From Symbiodinium natans (Eukaryota; Sar; Dinophyceae; Suessiales; Symbiodiniaceae), in assembly GCA_905221605.1 (NCBI GenBank), contig CAJNDS010002608.1, positions 28,017 to 92,016 of the forward strand: DNA of 64,000 bases. The letters run 5' to 3'. The position numbers and the translations under genes are program-made. The notes under the pieces are model-generated. The model made no database searches, had not been told where the DNA came from, and saw only the letters and a program-made list of their open reading frames with translations. Of this stretch, positions 31,718 through 42,245 are shown one piece after another (position 1 is the first letter of the stretch; each line of letters begins with the position of its first letter).

Positions 31718-31772
31718 TGCACATATACACACGTACATATGTACATATACACATATGTATATATACACACAT
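31718..31772. repeat. ACATATGTAT simple repeat
   Basis: ACATATACACACGTACATAT-type alternating purine-pyrimidine sequence. Confidence 0.75.
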
Positions 31773-31800
31773 GATTCAAACAACTGTTATGTAATGAAGC

Positions 31801-32085
31801 TTGAGTAACCTGATAACCGATGGAGGAAAGGCAGAAGAATCTCCCGGACCGCAGGACAGGATTCTGAAAGCAACTTTGGCACCTGAAACCCGACAGAACG
31901 TCACAACTTCCGCACTCTCACTAAGGGAACACAGGTGCGTTGCTCTGTATTCGGGTGCCCTTCTACAAAAACCCCGTTTAGATCCCATTGAAAGCTACCT
32001 TTCTGGGGGACACTACTTGGAAACAGCTGCGAATGAAAGGGCAGACCTACACCACTCAGCCCTGAACTTTTTCCGGAGCCCTTAA
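31801..32085 (+). CDS. Hypothetical ORF, 94 codons
   Basis: Reads ITDGGKAEESPGPQDRILKA, RQNVTTSALSLREHRCVALY and ESYLSGGHYLETAANERADL, ending NFFRSP-stop. Polar and well balanced. A start codon is not obvious; it may be a terminal exon. Not recognised. Confidence 0.5.
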   Translation: MSNLITDGGKAEESPGPQDRILKATLAPETRQNVTTSALSLREHRCVALYSGALLQKPRLDPIESYLSGGHYLETAANERADLHHSALNFFRSP

Positions 32086-32222
32086 GAAGCATAGAGCAGC
32101 GTACAGGGGTTCGGGGGAGAGGGGATTGGGGCTAGGCCCTTTAGGGTTTACAGGGTTTAAAGGGTTTAAGGATCTTGACCTACGCCCTATGTAGTGCCTC
32201 ATGCTGCCCCGGCGCAGCGCAG

Positions 32223-32270
32223 TTCAGCACAAAGGTCCTTCGGCTCAAGGCCGCTCCACAGCTACCGAAT
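32223..32270 (+). CDS. Candidate exon with GTAAGG donor
   Basis: Acceptor GCGCAGCGCAG; reads FSTKVLRLKAAPQLPN, 16 codons, then GTAAGGCCG. Confidence 0.4.
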
Positions 32271-32507
32271 GTAAGGCCGTGCACATCCATGAATGATGTA
32301 ATTGGGGCTCAGTGCTTCCGGGGTTTAGGGGTGAGGGCTTTCGGTTTACGAGCCGTGTAACCCTAAGCGGCCAAAGAGTGCGAAGGCCACGACTGTCTTT
32401 GGGGCTGAAGGTCTGGGTCGACTTGCCAACTGTCCAAGAATCCCGAATTTCACTTGAATTCGGGCTGTCGGGAGTCAACAATCAAAAGTCTTCTCCTTTT
32501 TGAAAGC

Positions 32508-32543
32508 TCTCGCTCTCTCTCTCCCTCCCTCCCTCCCTCTCTC
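32508..32543. repeat. (CT)n/(CCCT)n tract
   Basis: CTCTCTCTCTCCCTCCCTCC followed by further CCCT units. Confidence 0.9.
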
Positions 32544-32937
32544 CATGTACTTTGAAATTCAACTCAGGCTACGGACGACCTCCCCAAGCCACACAGTTTT
32601 CATGCGGACATAGGCGGACCCTGGACCCTACCCCCAAAACCTCGATATCTACAGCGTACTTAAGAATCTCATACAGGGGCTTGCGACACCTAGAAAAGAG
32701 TCGGCCCTGAACCCTTAAACCTTCAGAGAGCTGCACACATAGGCCCGGGCCTAGGTTCCCGGACGCCTCAGCTCTGCATGGGGTGTGGCTCCAAGGCTCC
32801 GCGGGGCCCTCTAGGGGTTGTAGGGTGTGGTCTGTGCTCGAAGCAGTTCGTGGGAGGGGAACTACAACTGCAACTAGCTATGGGTCCGGAATTCTTTTGG
32901 GAATCAAATTTTTTGGGGTTTTTTTGTGCTCGCGCTG

Positions 32938-33230
32938 TGTTTTACTTGGAAAACCTCTATGTTCTCTATATTCCACCAGGACAGCCTCTTTTTCGTAGGG
33001 AAACCCTTATTGTCTCTAAATTTACATAAGAAACACCCAAAGACCTCAAAACTCATCGGCAAACCTCCATTTTCTCTGCGTTTGAAACATCACTTTCTCT
33101 ATAATGATAGGAAAACCTCGGTGATGTTATCATGGGAAACGTTTCCTCTTTATTTCAGGGAAACGACTCATTTCATAGAAAACCTATACTTTCGCCATAT
33201 TTTGGTACGAAAACATTTGCTTACTTTTTT
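32938..33230 (+). repeat. Degenerate GGAAAACCTCNATTTTCTCT minisatellite
   Basis: Units beginning GGAAAACC or GGCAAACC recur irregularly every 30-60 nt, with TTTTCTCT following. The reverse complement (TTTTCC, AGAAAAT) recurs at 33,605-33,725, so the two blocks are inverted around 33.2-33.6 kb. Confidence 0.6.
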
Positions 33231-33410
33231 TTCAATGTCAGCGGACTTGACGAACTTATCCTAGAAGCTGGCGAACTCAGCGTCGCCTTCATCATAGATG
33301 CGCATCGTGATGACACTCAGATCTTTGACGCCCAGTGCGTTGAGGCTAAACACACGGTGCACGAGAGGCACGGCACCGAGGTCAGCTTGGGGTAGGTCAG
33401 CGCCCAACAT
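33225..33410 (-). CDS. Coding-like exon with in-frame TAG, strand uncertain
   Basis: Minus: ATG at 33410, reads LGADLPQADLGAVPLVHRVF, LNALGVKDLSVITMRIYDEG and DAEFASF, then TAG at 33261-33263, then DKFVKSADIEKK up to AAA/GTAAGC. High GC3 and a consensus donor support minus. Plus also reads well (GLDELILEAGELSVAFIIDA between TTTCAATGTCAG and GTCAGC). If minus is right, the TAG is a nonsense change. Not recognised. Confidence 0.45.
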
Positions 33411-33520
33411 CAAAATCCAATTGAAGTTGCACCCCCACAACGCCCCAACGCAGCAAACTGACATGGGACCCAGATCATATGATTCGTATTATGTATGAGA
33501 TTATATTAACAATTTCTGCA

Positions 33521-33606
33521 ACACGCCAAGAAGCCAAGAAGCTACAAGGGAAAAAACCGAGAAGCCAGAAAGCCAAGCAGCCAGAAAGCCAAGAAGCCAA
33601 AAACCG
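33521..33606 (+). repeat. AGAAGCCA tandem repeat
   Basis: AAGAAGCCAAGAAGC and AGAAAGCCAAGCAGCC units in tandem, 8-10 nt period. Confidence 0.75.
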
Positions 33607-33725
33607 ACAACCAGAAAATAGTTGTTTTCCTACCAAAAAATTCAGAAAATCGAGGGTTTCCAGTTTTCCCTTTAAAAAAAGAGAAAATACACTAAAATTG
33701 ATGTTTTCCTAAACCAAAAAAACGA
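33605..33725 (-). repeat. Inverted copy of the GGAAAAC minisatellite
   Basis: On the minus strand it reads GGAAAACATCAATTTT, GGAAAACTGGAAACCC and GGAAAACAACTATTTT, matching the plus-strand block at 32,938. Confidence 0.6.
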
Positions 33726-34254
33726 TCCCCCCAAAAACATCAATTCCACCCCAAAAAATGCACACCTCCATTCTCTATTGCGGGTTAAGTTTGCGGTCTT
33801 AGGTTTTAGGATACCCCCAAACCCTAAAGCCACCAAAAGCCACACCTGCTTTAGGTGCCCGAACCAGAAAGCCGGATGATATGAAAGGACCCAAAAAGGG
33901 GACCTACATTCATTCCCCAGTCCTAAACCGCTGAAGCCTAGACCCCAGAGTTAAGTCCCAAGGGGCCGTTCTTCATCTTGCTTCGGCTGTGCTTCTTGGG
34001 CTTCTTGGCGGGCTTGGTGTACGTCGGCATCATCCTTGGGCGGGGGAGTTTGGCGCGTTCAGGGCTCAGAGGGTCCTTTTCGGGGCTTCGCTTTTTTTTA
34101 CGGCTGATGCTTTTCTTAAGTTAGGGGACTCTGATGTGCTCCACATGAAACAGTTGAGTCCCAAGAGGGCGTTGGGATATTCCGTTTACCAGCATACTAT
34201 CGGTCCTTAATAGTTGGAACAGATCATACAGGATCTCCAGACCGGGACCTTCAG

Positions 34255-34867
34255 ATGAAAGTGGAGGGGATGACGAAGAGAGAGTCCCGTGAGGACCCGA
34301 TGCACCGGAAAGTTGTCCCTTTCTTGGGCACGCGCAAAGTAAGCCGCAAAGTTCCGCCAGGCATCTGTCTTCCAGGCATCTGTCTTTCGGGGGTCTTGAG
34401 CATTGAGGGAGGGGAAGGGACGAAAGGGACAGTGCCATGAAGGTCCCGGAGGTTAGACATTCCCAGTCAAACCTTAATGTCCAGAAGCAATAGCGCCCAA
34501 GCTTCTGCACCATCTTCGCAGGCTCCATGACAAGCTTTGGCATGATGAACTGCGCTGTCCTAGGAAGGGAAGCTGGGGGGGCTACCTGGATGATCCTTGA
34601 TCCAGGATTCTCCAGGGTAAGGTACCCAATTCCCGAGTTCCCCACTGAAGAAGTTGGCGCCGTGAAACCAGCAGCCAAGAGCACTTGCGTTTGACACTGC
34701 TTGCCCGCTCCGGCGCTCAAACTCGCGCATGGTTACAGTTGGCAGAAGTGGCAACTCTACTGAACACTCGTCACTCGACTCGACAGCACCCTAGCAGTAC
34801 GAACAACGTGACTTTAAATGATGACGCAAGAAAAGCTGTGCCTCCAGAACCACTGCGATACGTTAGC
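34255..34867 (+). CDS. Candidate exons 34255-34338 and about 34700-34867
   Basis: Exon 1 (GGGACCTTCAG acceptor, AAA/GTAAGC donor) is 28 codons: MKVEGMTKRESREDPMHRKV then VPFLGTRK. The later exon reads AQTRAWLQLAEVATLLNTRH and NNVTLNDDARKAVPPEPLRY before AGC/GTAAGG. A 15-nt direct repeat CCAGGCATCTGTCTT lies at 34,361-34,390. A 199-codon minus frame overlaps (VMEPAKMVQKLGRYCFWTLR), so the strand is not final. Confidence 0.45.
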
Positions 34868-35189
34868 GTAAGGCAAGGTCCTACACTAGCGTAAGGCAAG
34901 TTCGAGCCCGAAACTATACCCCGGCTTAAGCCCCAAACCCGTCCCATCTGACCGATGCTTGAGTCAGGCTGCGTGGCAGTCACGGCCACGCTGGCCTGGG
35001 CTGGTCTCCTAGAGGCCTGAGGCCCAAGGTTTGGGCTTTTAAGGTTTAGGCTTTGGGGCTTAGGGTTAGGGTCTGGGCTTCGAGGTCGGCAAGGAAATCT
35101 GTCTCGGACTGTTGGTGGCTCAGGCGCAAGGGCTGGGAAGGGCTTGATGCATTCTTACACGATTCTGACCGCTGGGGTTAAATCAACAG

Positions 35190-35248
35190 GAACTCCTGGC
35201 GAGCAACGAGGTTGATGCCCACGGCCCACAGGAGGAGGATCACCTGCA
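35190..35248 (-). CDS. Candidate exon, membrane helix
   Basis: Acceptor GGGTCACCCAG; reads QVILLLWAVGINLVARQEFL. A hydrophobic span followed by a charged end, in a GC-rich island. Confidence 0.5.
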
Positions 35249-35420
35249 CTGGGTGACCCCCAAGCTCGGGCGAAACCCTACAAACACCTCTCAGCCCTTC
35301 GACCCTTGCGTTAATTCACTGCTCAGCTCTGAAGCTCTCGGCATAAATCCCACAGCTCTTACACTACAAACCCCCTAAACCCTAAAGCCTGCCCATAAGC
35401 CCTGCAAGAACCTACACCAG

Positions 35421-35483
35421 TTTCGGGTGCGCCTTCCGGTTGGTGTGCGCCAAGCTGATTCGCAGCTTCTGGTGCGCGTCCTC
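35421..35483 (-). CDS. Candidate exon
   Basis: Reads DAHQKLRISLAHTNRKAHPK then L before GTGTAGG; acceptor TTTGGGAG. Plus is also open (FRVRLPVGVRQADSQLL between CAG and GTGCGC). CCCTAAA-like sequence lies to the left and TTTAGG-like to the right. Confidence 0.4.
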
Positions 35484-35661
35484 CCAAACCCCAAGCCATG
35501 TTGAACTTATTCTTAGGTTTGGGGCTCAGAGCCCGATGCTCTTCAGGGTTTTCGGATGGGAGCCGGGCTCATTCGGATCTTAAGAGCATTGAACCTCCTA
35601 CTTCCCACAAGCGGAGCAAACTTGTGGGAAGGCTAGGACCAGTCTCTCTCTCCCCAAGCGG

Positions 35662-35782
35662 GAGTTTGCGCAAATAGGGGACCCCCAAAAAAAGCCCCCC
35701 AAAAATAGTAGAATGCCCTTATTTTAAGGACCCCAATAAGGTACCCTAATTTTGGAAAGCACCAAGTGAACTCAACTTGCAG
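35662..35782 (+). mobile_element. Introner-like element, family C copy 2
   Basis: GG/GAGTTTGCGCAAATAGGG start, AATAGTAGAATGCCCTTATT and AAGGACCCC inside, and a possible acceptor CAACTTGCAG. Its flanking exons were not resolved. Confidence 0.6.
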
Positions 35783-36117
35783 TCCTGCTTCGGAGGTGAG
35801 AGATCCAGCTGGCTGTCCTGCACTCGGGACTCGAGAGTGGCCGAAGATTGCGGCATGAATGGTGTGACCCCCTCATTGTCAAGGCCCACATCTTACATTG
35901 AAGTCCTTTTTGGGGTACTTCACAAATAAGGCTTCGTATGCAAGAAGAAGCCAGAAAGGGCTGAGAGCTCTTTGGGGCTCAGAGGGGGTTACAGTAAGGC
36001 ATGAGAAAGGCCAAATTTGGTATTTAGGTTGAGGGCGGTTGCTATTTCGGTTAGACTGCTCAGGGTTTATTATCGATTGTATTGTGTACTATTATATTAC
36101 AATGTTTCAGTTTTCTT

Positions 36118-36146
36118 TTATGTGTGTGTGTATATATATATATATA
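36118..36146. repeat. (TG)n(TA)n microsatellite
   Basis: TATGTGTGTGTGTATATATA followed by further TA units. Confidence 0.9.
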
Positions 36147-36331
36147 TTGCATATGGTGCTTGGGGTCTTGCCGAGAACCAGGTTTATGGGCTTTGATTGC
36201 CTTTTTGGGCGCATTGCGCATAGATGGGAAGGGCCGGGCCCGAAAGTCCCTCCGTACCCTTCAGCCGAGCTGAACCGTCAGGCAGCCTAGAACCACATGC
36301 CCCCCAGTCCAGAGCATCTCGGGGTTCCCAG

Positions 36332-36585
36332 ATATGGCGGTTTCGTAAACCCCCCCCCGTATGTTCTCCGTATCCCTGGCGCCAGCAAGGTCCTGCTCGT
36401 GGTGTTGCAGCTCGGACTGGCCTTCCTTGCACACAGCTCTCAGGTCCGCAGGAAAAGGACTTCAGGGCTTCGGGGGCTTGCCGTGAGGTCATTGCTCTAA
36501 AAGTGCTTTTGTGAGGTTCTTAGGTAACACACCAAAAAAGGAGGCTTACTATTTCAGCAGTGGGCCATGCCAGAATTCGCGCCAG
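36332..36585 (+). CDS. Candidate exons 36332-36443 and 36558-36585
   Basis: Exon 1 (GGGGTTCCCAG acceptor, CAG/GTCCGC donor) reads YGGFVNPPPYVLRIPGASKV and LLVVLQLGLAFLAHSSQ (a possible membrane or signal segment). Exon 2 (CTATTTCAG acceptor, CAG/GTAGCT donor) reads QWAMPEFAP. Phases agree. Not recognised. Confidence 0.5.
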
Positions 36586-37144
36586 GTAGCTCCAAGGTCG
36601 ACCCTTCCGAAACGGCCCCTCTTGGCCCAGGCCCTTAAACCCCGTGTTTCAGGGTTTAGGGGAAATGTGGGTGAAGGGATTCTGGCTTCCCCGCACCTAC
36701 ACCAAAGGTGGGGAGCCTAAGGATTTTATTCCCATACCAGAAGTCCTCTTAAGCCGAAGTATATTGGAAAATATCCCAAGACCATGGAAACCCCAACCCT
36801 CTCACCCAAATCGGCCTCAGATGTCCGGGGGCTGTCTTCCATCTGGGCCAAGGGGGGCGGGGGGGCGGGGGGGCGGGGGGAAGGGGTTTTTGGCGTTTTT
36901 GGATTTCAGAATGTTGAGATTTTGTAGGGAACCTGAGCCCGCTTCTTGCCGAGCCTCCCGTGCTAGGGGCCTGAGGGTTAAAGCTTGCTGAATATGGATC
37001 TTACATGAAATTAAACCCGAAACCCTGACCCTCATTCCCAAACCACCCAACAGGGAACAGGCCGCAGGCAGCCTCGAAACCAAGAGCTTCTGAGGGCTCT
37101 TAGGGTTTGAAGTCCCGGCAAAGAGCAACTCCCCCCTGAGACAC

Positions 37145-37249
37145 CCCTAAACCCTAAACCCTAAACCCTAAACCCTAAACCCTAAACCCTAAACCCTAAA
37201 CCCTAAACCCTAAACCCTAAACCCTAAACCCTAAACCCTAAACCCTAAA
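37145..37249 (-). repeat. CCCTAAA x15, longest perfect array
   Basis: 105 nt of uninterrupted CCCTAAA, the longest telomere-type run here. TTTAGGG-like sequence resumes in the other orientation at about 37,350-37,420. Confidence 0.97.
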
Positions 37250-37588
37250 CCCGAAGGTTGCGGGGCTAAGGCACGGGAGTTTCGCCCTGCCCTGCCTCGC
37301 AGCGACGGAGCCGGCCTCCAAAGGAAAACAAGCCCCAAACCCCAAGATTTTGGGGCTTTAGGGTCTGGGGTGTAGGGTGTAGGGGGTTTAGGGGGTTTAG
37401 GGTTTGAGGCCCGGGTGCGGGGCGCCCAGAATCTTTCGAGGGCTTGTGGGGGTGTAAAGGGCTTTTCGTGTTCATAAGCACGGAAAAGCTGAAAGGGCTC
37501 CGGGAGTTTGTAGGGCCAGAAAGGGTAAGGCTTGTCGGGGGGGGGGCAGAGCTCATAGGGTTTTTGAGGTTTTCGTCTGCTGAAAGTG

Positions 37589-37931
37589 TCAGGCGCCTGA
37601 AAGGAACACCAGCTGCAGCGCTCCGCCAAAGGACAGAACGCCCATGACCGCCAACACCTCCGGCACAGACTCAAGAACGAATATGAACGAAGGTCTAACC
37701 TCGGGGTACTGATTGATTTGGGTCCGGTGTTCTGATGTCTCTGACAAACCCGCCCGCTCAAATGAGTGTGGCTTCGCTTTTCACGATCAGGCACGCCACA
37801 TGCTAGCATCAGAAGGGGCAAATCCCCGTTGGGGGAACGATTGGGGGTTCCTATCTCCATGACTTCCAGAAGCTTACGCCCAGCCACGCCAGCACCCAGG
37901 TGTTGGTCAATGCCCTCCTGCGCCAAGACCT
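37589..37931 (-). CDS. Two-exon gene segment with 41-nt intron
   Basis: Exon a 37750-37931 (ACATGTCAG acceptor) reads EVLAQEGIDQHLGAGVAGRK, LLEVMEIGTPNRSPNGDLPL and LMLACGVPDREKRSHTHLSG. Exon b 37589-37708 reads YPEVRPSFIFVLESVPEVLA and VMGVLSFGGALQLVFLSGA-stop. The intron is GTTTGTC...CAATCAG, 41 nt, phase 0 to 0. The NGDLPLLMLAC stretch faintly resembles an ankyrin helix, which is speculative. Exon b ends hydrophobic. Not recognised. Confidence 0.6.
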
Positions 37932-37934
37932 CTG

Positions 37935-38759
37935 ACATGTGTTTCCGAAGTCACTGCTGGCTGTTCACAGCTTGAGGGTACTTCAAGGTTCGAGGGTCGT
38001 TTAGGGTTTTGGGTCTTGGGGTATTGCAGGTCTTGGGTCTTAAGAGCTCAGGGTTGGCTGCACACATGTTTCGTATGGTTTGAGATGCAGGTAGGAGCTT
38101 CAGAAAGCCACAGATTCAGCAAAAAGGGCTCGTTGCGGAAAGTTGCAGCATGCAATGGGCTCATGTTGCGTGCCTTTTTCTAGGTCTGCTGCCTTCGGTG
38201 TAGAAAAAACAGAAAGTGCTGTGGGCGGTTGATTGTAACTTGGAGGGGGTTCTCTTCGAATTTATTGCGAGCGGGCTTGATCCCATGTTGGGCAAGGGTG
38301 GATGATTTGCATGTCAAGAGTGCACTTCAAGCATCCCCAGTTCAGGGAACTACATGGTTAACTACATGCCAGCGGGTATGCTCCAAAAGCCCGCTCAAGA
38401 TCTGAGGAGGATGCAATGGCCGCGACTCCGGCTAAGTTGCTGAACGCCTGAATGCATTGGGAGCTTTCGACCGTGGGGATGGGTCTCAGGCTCAAAGGCT
38501 TTTGGGGGGCTGCTTGTGCACTCAGCCGCTGCAGCCAAAGCATCCCACATCAAAGCCCAAGAGCCCAACCTCCTGAGCCACCGAGGAACCTTCAAGCCCG
38601 AGCCCCTAAAGAGCCGTAGATACAAGTCCTGAAGCCAGATGCTACAGCTGAACGCCCTGCCCCACGAACACCAAGCCTGGCCTTTGTGTGTGGGCTCCTG
38701 TTGTGATAACACCCCTTACACGATTGAAGATGTAACCCCAAACATCCCCAAAGCCCAAA
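37935..38759. other. Spacer
   Basis: TTTAGGG-like words at 37,990-38,060 and mixed sequence after. Weak minus-strand coding hints (WLRRLGSWALMWDALAAAAE, about 38,520-38,590) look repeat-derived. Confidence 0.35.
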
Positions 38760-38905
38760 CCCGAAATCCGGCACATGGCCCAGCTCCCCTCCTCCATCAG
38801 CCCGTTCACAGTCGCTTCGCGGGCTGGGAAGCACACCTCCAAAAAGAGAAATCTACTCAATCTATTCAGTATCTGCTCTTGTTTGTTGATTCCGCCCCAG
38901 AAGCC
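38760..38905 (-). CDS. Candidate exon, strand uncertain
   Basis: Minus reads NKQEQILNRLSRFLFLEVCF and PAREATVNGLMEEGSWAMCR. Plus reads QLPSSISPFTVASRAGKHTS. Borders not fixed. Not recognised. Confidence 0.4.
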
Positions 38906-39379
38906 TAGGAGAAGAAGGGTACCCAATGTTTTGGGGCTTTGTTTGATTAAGTTGATAAGGGATCCCAACCGCAAATCGGGTTTTAAATCCTCAAGCCTTA
39001 CCCTTAACAGGCAGTACTGGGTCTCAGCTCTGCAGGCTCGGTCCACTGGTAATCATACATCAAATCATCCAATTTCGAGGCCCTAAAGCCTCAAACTTGC
39101 GGCTGCACACAGCCGTTTACGGCTCACCTAAACCAAAACTCTGATTCCCAAAGCCCCAAAAACCTAAAAACCCTAAACCCCTAACACCCAAAGCTCTAAA
39201 CCCAAGAGCCCGCCAAAAACCTAATTCCCCAAACCCCCAAATCCCAACATCCCAAAACCCCCAAAACCCCCCCAAAAAACTCCCCAAAAACCAAAAAAAA
39301 ACCGCAAAACCCCCCAAACCCCCCAAAACCCCCCCCAAAACCCCCCAAAACCCCAAAACCCCAAACCCCCAACACCCAC

Positions 39380-39436
39380 CGCAGGCGTTTCGCACCTCGC
39401 TGCTGAGCTCGGCGGAGCATCCCCACCCTCGCTACT
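39380..39436 (-). CDS. Exon core in CCCTAAA/TTTAGGG setting
   Basis: Acceptor AACCTCAG, donor CG/GTGGGT. Reads VARVGMLRRAQQRGAKRLR. To the left, about 200 nt of CCCCAAAACC-type sequence; to the right, TTTAGGG repeats (39,465-39,505). Confidence 0.5.
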
Positions 39437-40021
39437 CTGAGGTTCAGCGTTTTGGGGCTTAAGGGGTTTAGGGTTTAGGGTTTGAGGTTTAGGGTTTAGG
39501 GTTAAGCCCTAGCCCCGGGGCCTTAAAGAGGTCAACGCTGGCGTTCTAGAGAAACTTCCACCAACCACCTGCAATCCGCCTTTTTCCCGGCATCCAGCGG
39601 CTTGGGCCCCACGATTCTAGACCCTGAATAAGCCCTCAAACCCCAGACCCTAAACCCGGCACCCCGTACGAAAACCCCGGGAGCGCACGGCTCGAAGTTG
39701 AAGCATCTTCCCAGGAAACGCCCCTTGGGCGTTGCAACAGAACTTTATTTCCCAAAGGTTGAACAAGAGAACTTGGCTACGTGTTAAGGGACATTTGGGG
39801 AACTCTTTGGATAAGTTGTTGATGGGTTCTGGTTAAGGCTTTGAACTCAGAACACCCCTCCCGCCCCAAAAAAAAGACACCACCCAGCCTCCACCCGTCC
39901 CACCCCCCTCACCCTGCCTGGCGTGGCCAGGCCCATGATGCCCACCGCCGTCACGAAGCCAAAGGAGTGCCACTGATAGTGCAAGCACCTAAACATGGAA
40001 GGTGCGCTTAGGGTAACTACA
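39437..40021. other. Spacer
   Basis: TTTAGGG repeats at 39,465-39,505, then mixed sequence; short A/C-rich stretch at about 39,860-39,880. No gene seen. Confidence 0.45.
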
Positions 40022-40254
40022 GGGTCCCTGACGATGTCTCACCTTTCTTGGAGGAGTCGTACAGGGCTCTGAAGAGGCCCTTGGCTTACAGGGCATATAA
40101 GAAGCTGAAGAGCTCCCAAACATCAGAGCCAACTAAGCTGAGCCCCCAGGATGTTGCACAGGCACTAGTCAGTGTGGCATTCTGGATAGTTCATTTGATC
40201 CCCGATGCTCGGTGGCAGTTGTCTTTTTCTCATAACCGTTTCAGTGATTCTTGA
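40022..40254 (+). CDS. Candidate exon or gene end, 77 codons
   Basis: Acceptor GTAACTACAG. Reads DDVSPFLEESYRALKRPLAY, RAYKKLKSSQTSEPTKLSPQ and ALVSVAFWIVHLIPDARWQL, ending RFSDS-stop. A soluble basic start followed by a hydrophobic span. Not recognised. Confidence 0.55.
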
Positions 40255-40425
40255 TGAGCCTCCCTGTGTGTGCACGCTTGAGTGCGGCCCAGCCTATGTT
40301 GCCCTCAAGTCCTGCCTCAGCCCTAAACCCCAAAGGCTCGGCAACACAAGGTACTTTCTGTCGCTCCCTGGTGTTCCTATCTTCTCGGCTCCATGGTGCC
40401 ACCTCGGAACGTACACAAACTTACT

Positions 40426-40768
40426 TTTTCCTGCCCACACCCTTCCGCCCAAGAATCCCAGAACAGTCTACTGTACTGGGGGTGTGCAATGATTAGGAGG
40501 TGGCGTGTCTGGCATATTCAGGGGAGAGGACTCCTCCGGGCAGGTGTGAGAAGAGCCATACTCTTTCGACCGCCTGAATGCCTGGGGGGCCCGACAGAGT
40601 GCCAACCAGAAGCGACATGGCCATAAACGAGTTGGAGATCATCAGCGCCACCTCGCCCAAAGCTGCGACCCAGGAATGCCAATGGTTTTGGATCTTCTTC
40701 AATGGGCTCGGGGAGAACCGAAGCACAAAAAGGACCACAAGAAGTATACCGCCGCTTGTGAGGGCAGC
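40426..40768 (-). CDS. Candidate exons 40582-40768 and 40426-40486, membrane protein
   Basis: Exon 1 (GGTCTCCAG acceptor, CAG/GCATTC GC donor) reads SGGILLVVLFVLRFSPSPLK, IQNHWHSWVAALGEVALMIS and FMAMSLLVGTLSG, with two hydrophobic spans. Exon 2 (CACCCCCAG acceptor, GTAAGT donor) reads TVDCSGILGRKGVGRKK. The style resembles the membrane gene at 20.1 kb; common ancestry is not shown. Confidence 0.5.
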
Positions 40769-40920
40769 CTGGAGACCTCTGGGTTGGGCTTCGGCGCCTC
40801 TGGGCACCCGTCGGGGGGGGTTTTAGGGTTATGGGTATAATTCCCCAAACAGTCTACTGTTGGGGTTCTAAATTCACTTACGGATTGCCGAGATTCTGAG
40901 GACTGTTGCCTGGGCTCCTT

Positions 40921-40976
40921 GTCTCCCTTCGTCTCCCTTTGTCTCCCTTCGTCTCCCTTTGTCTCCCGTCGTCTCC
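40921..40976 (+). repeat. GTCTCCCTTY 10-nt tandem repeat
   Basis: Five to six units alternating CCCTTC and CCCTTT. Confidence 0.95.
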
Positions 40977-41257
40977 ATTGTTTCTTTGACGTGCCTTTGA
41001 CTGTTTGGCACTGCCTTGTAGTACGTGGCGTCGGTGATGCAGCGTGCTTCCACAACGGTACCTCAGTGCGACTCAGCGCAAGGCGGTTTACTCCGCAGGA
41101 ATTATGCTCACCCTGTTTTTACCCTGTAACTGTAAGGGGTACGTAGTGCAAAGCTACTACTTTTGAAGTGTTTTTACTTTCATTGTCCCTTCATCAAAGT
41201 ATAATCAACAAGAAAGCGTCCCCCAAACACTCTACTCCAAGTATCAGGGTGTCTCAC

Positions 41258-41557
41258 CTCACTAACTCCCCAAAACAATGCTCTGAGCCCACTAGCATCA
41301 GCCGTGGGGGCTGAGGATGGATGTGATGCCACACGACACCGCCGTCCAGCTCGTGAGCGAGGCATTGTAGCCTTGCCCAGCACGATTTCAATAAAAAATC
41401 GCAGGGTGTGCAAAATCTGATCTAAGCTAGCTCCGCAGTTTCTGGGTCCGAGGAGTTGTGAGGTTCTAGGGCCTGGGGATTCCAGTGCTCGAACCGTTTC
41501 GGTTGCGACTTTTCTTTGGAGTTGTGATGCCGTAGAGACCCGATAAAGCCACTTCAT
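41258..41557 (-). CDS. ATG-start first exon, 100 codons
   Basis: ATG at 41557: MKWLYRVSTASQLQRKVATE, then NCGASLDQILHTLRFFIEIV and TADASGLRALFWGVSE before GAG/GTGAGAC. Unspliced it would end at 41,183. The Arg/Ser-rich start could be an organelle-targeting peptide. Not recognised. Confidence 0.55.
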
Positions 41558-42071
41558 GATTTAGGGTTTATAGGGTTCAGGGCAAGCGGCCGTAGTTCTC
41601 CAGCAAAGATCCCTCCACGGCATCAAAGGCGTGGCACAAAGCGATGAAGATGGTGAACCTGGGGCTGAAACGGGAAGCCCAGAACCCTAGACCCTGTGTA
41701 AACCCCGAAATAACGTTAACTCCACTACAATCCGGTTCACCCTAAGTACCACGCACCTACTCGGTATATGAGGTCGCGAGAAGCCCTGATTTAGGCTGGC
41801 TGGGGGTCTGGGTTGTATCATCATTAAACCGCAAACCCCAGACCCCCAAACCCTACATTCCTAAACCGCCAAACCTTCAAGAAGGGGTTCGAGTCTCCAG
41901 TCGACGTTGCTGGGCATGCAAGGCTATCATCAGATAAACAGCGCTTCATAGGACTTTCAGCTTCAGCGCGGCTATATTGGGGTTTATGATGGGGCTTAAA
42001 ATTGGGGAGGGTTGCATACGGGTTGGGCTTGCAAAATCTTAAATGCTTGACCCCGAAACCCCATGTGCCAG
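41558..42071. other. Spacer
   Basis: TTTAGGG-like at 41,560 and CCCTAAA-like words at 41,680-41,870. No gene seen apart from shadows of the exon at 42,072. Confidence 0.4.
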
Positions 42072-42239
42072 GAGGCTGGAGGTTGACGATCCAAAAGTCT
42101 TTAAGACGGAGGATGGATTTCACCTGCAGGGGTATTCCTTGACGCTGAGTGGCCCGAGATGTTGCCTTGTCTTCAACGAGCCCCATGTTCTTGATACCGA
42201 GAAACTGATGCGAACAAGGAGGGATGCACTTTGGCAGCG
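42072..42239 (+). CDS. Strong candidate exon, 55 codons
   Basis: Acceptor CCCATGTGCCAG, donor CG/GTAGAAAAC. Reads RLEVDDPKVFKTEDGFHLQG, YSLTLSGPRCCLVFNEPHVL and DTEKLMRTRRDALWQ. Charged and well balanced; the long minus frame here is its shadow. Not recognised. Confidence 0.6.
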
Positions 42240-42245
42240 GTAGAA

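Noticed and set aside
32238-32249. Relict dinoflagellate spliced leader (GGCTCAAGG)
   Set aside because: Only the last bases match; the ATTTTGGCTCAAG core is absent and the match lies inside a candidate exon.
37145-37249. True chromosome end at the 15-unit CCCTAAA array
   Set aside because: Unique sequence continues on both sides for tens of kilobases; an interstitial array fits better.
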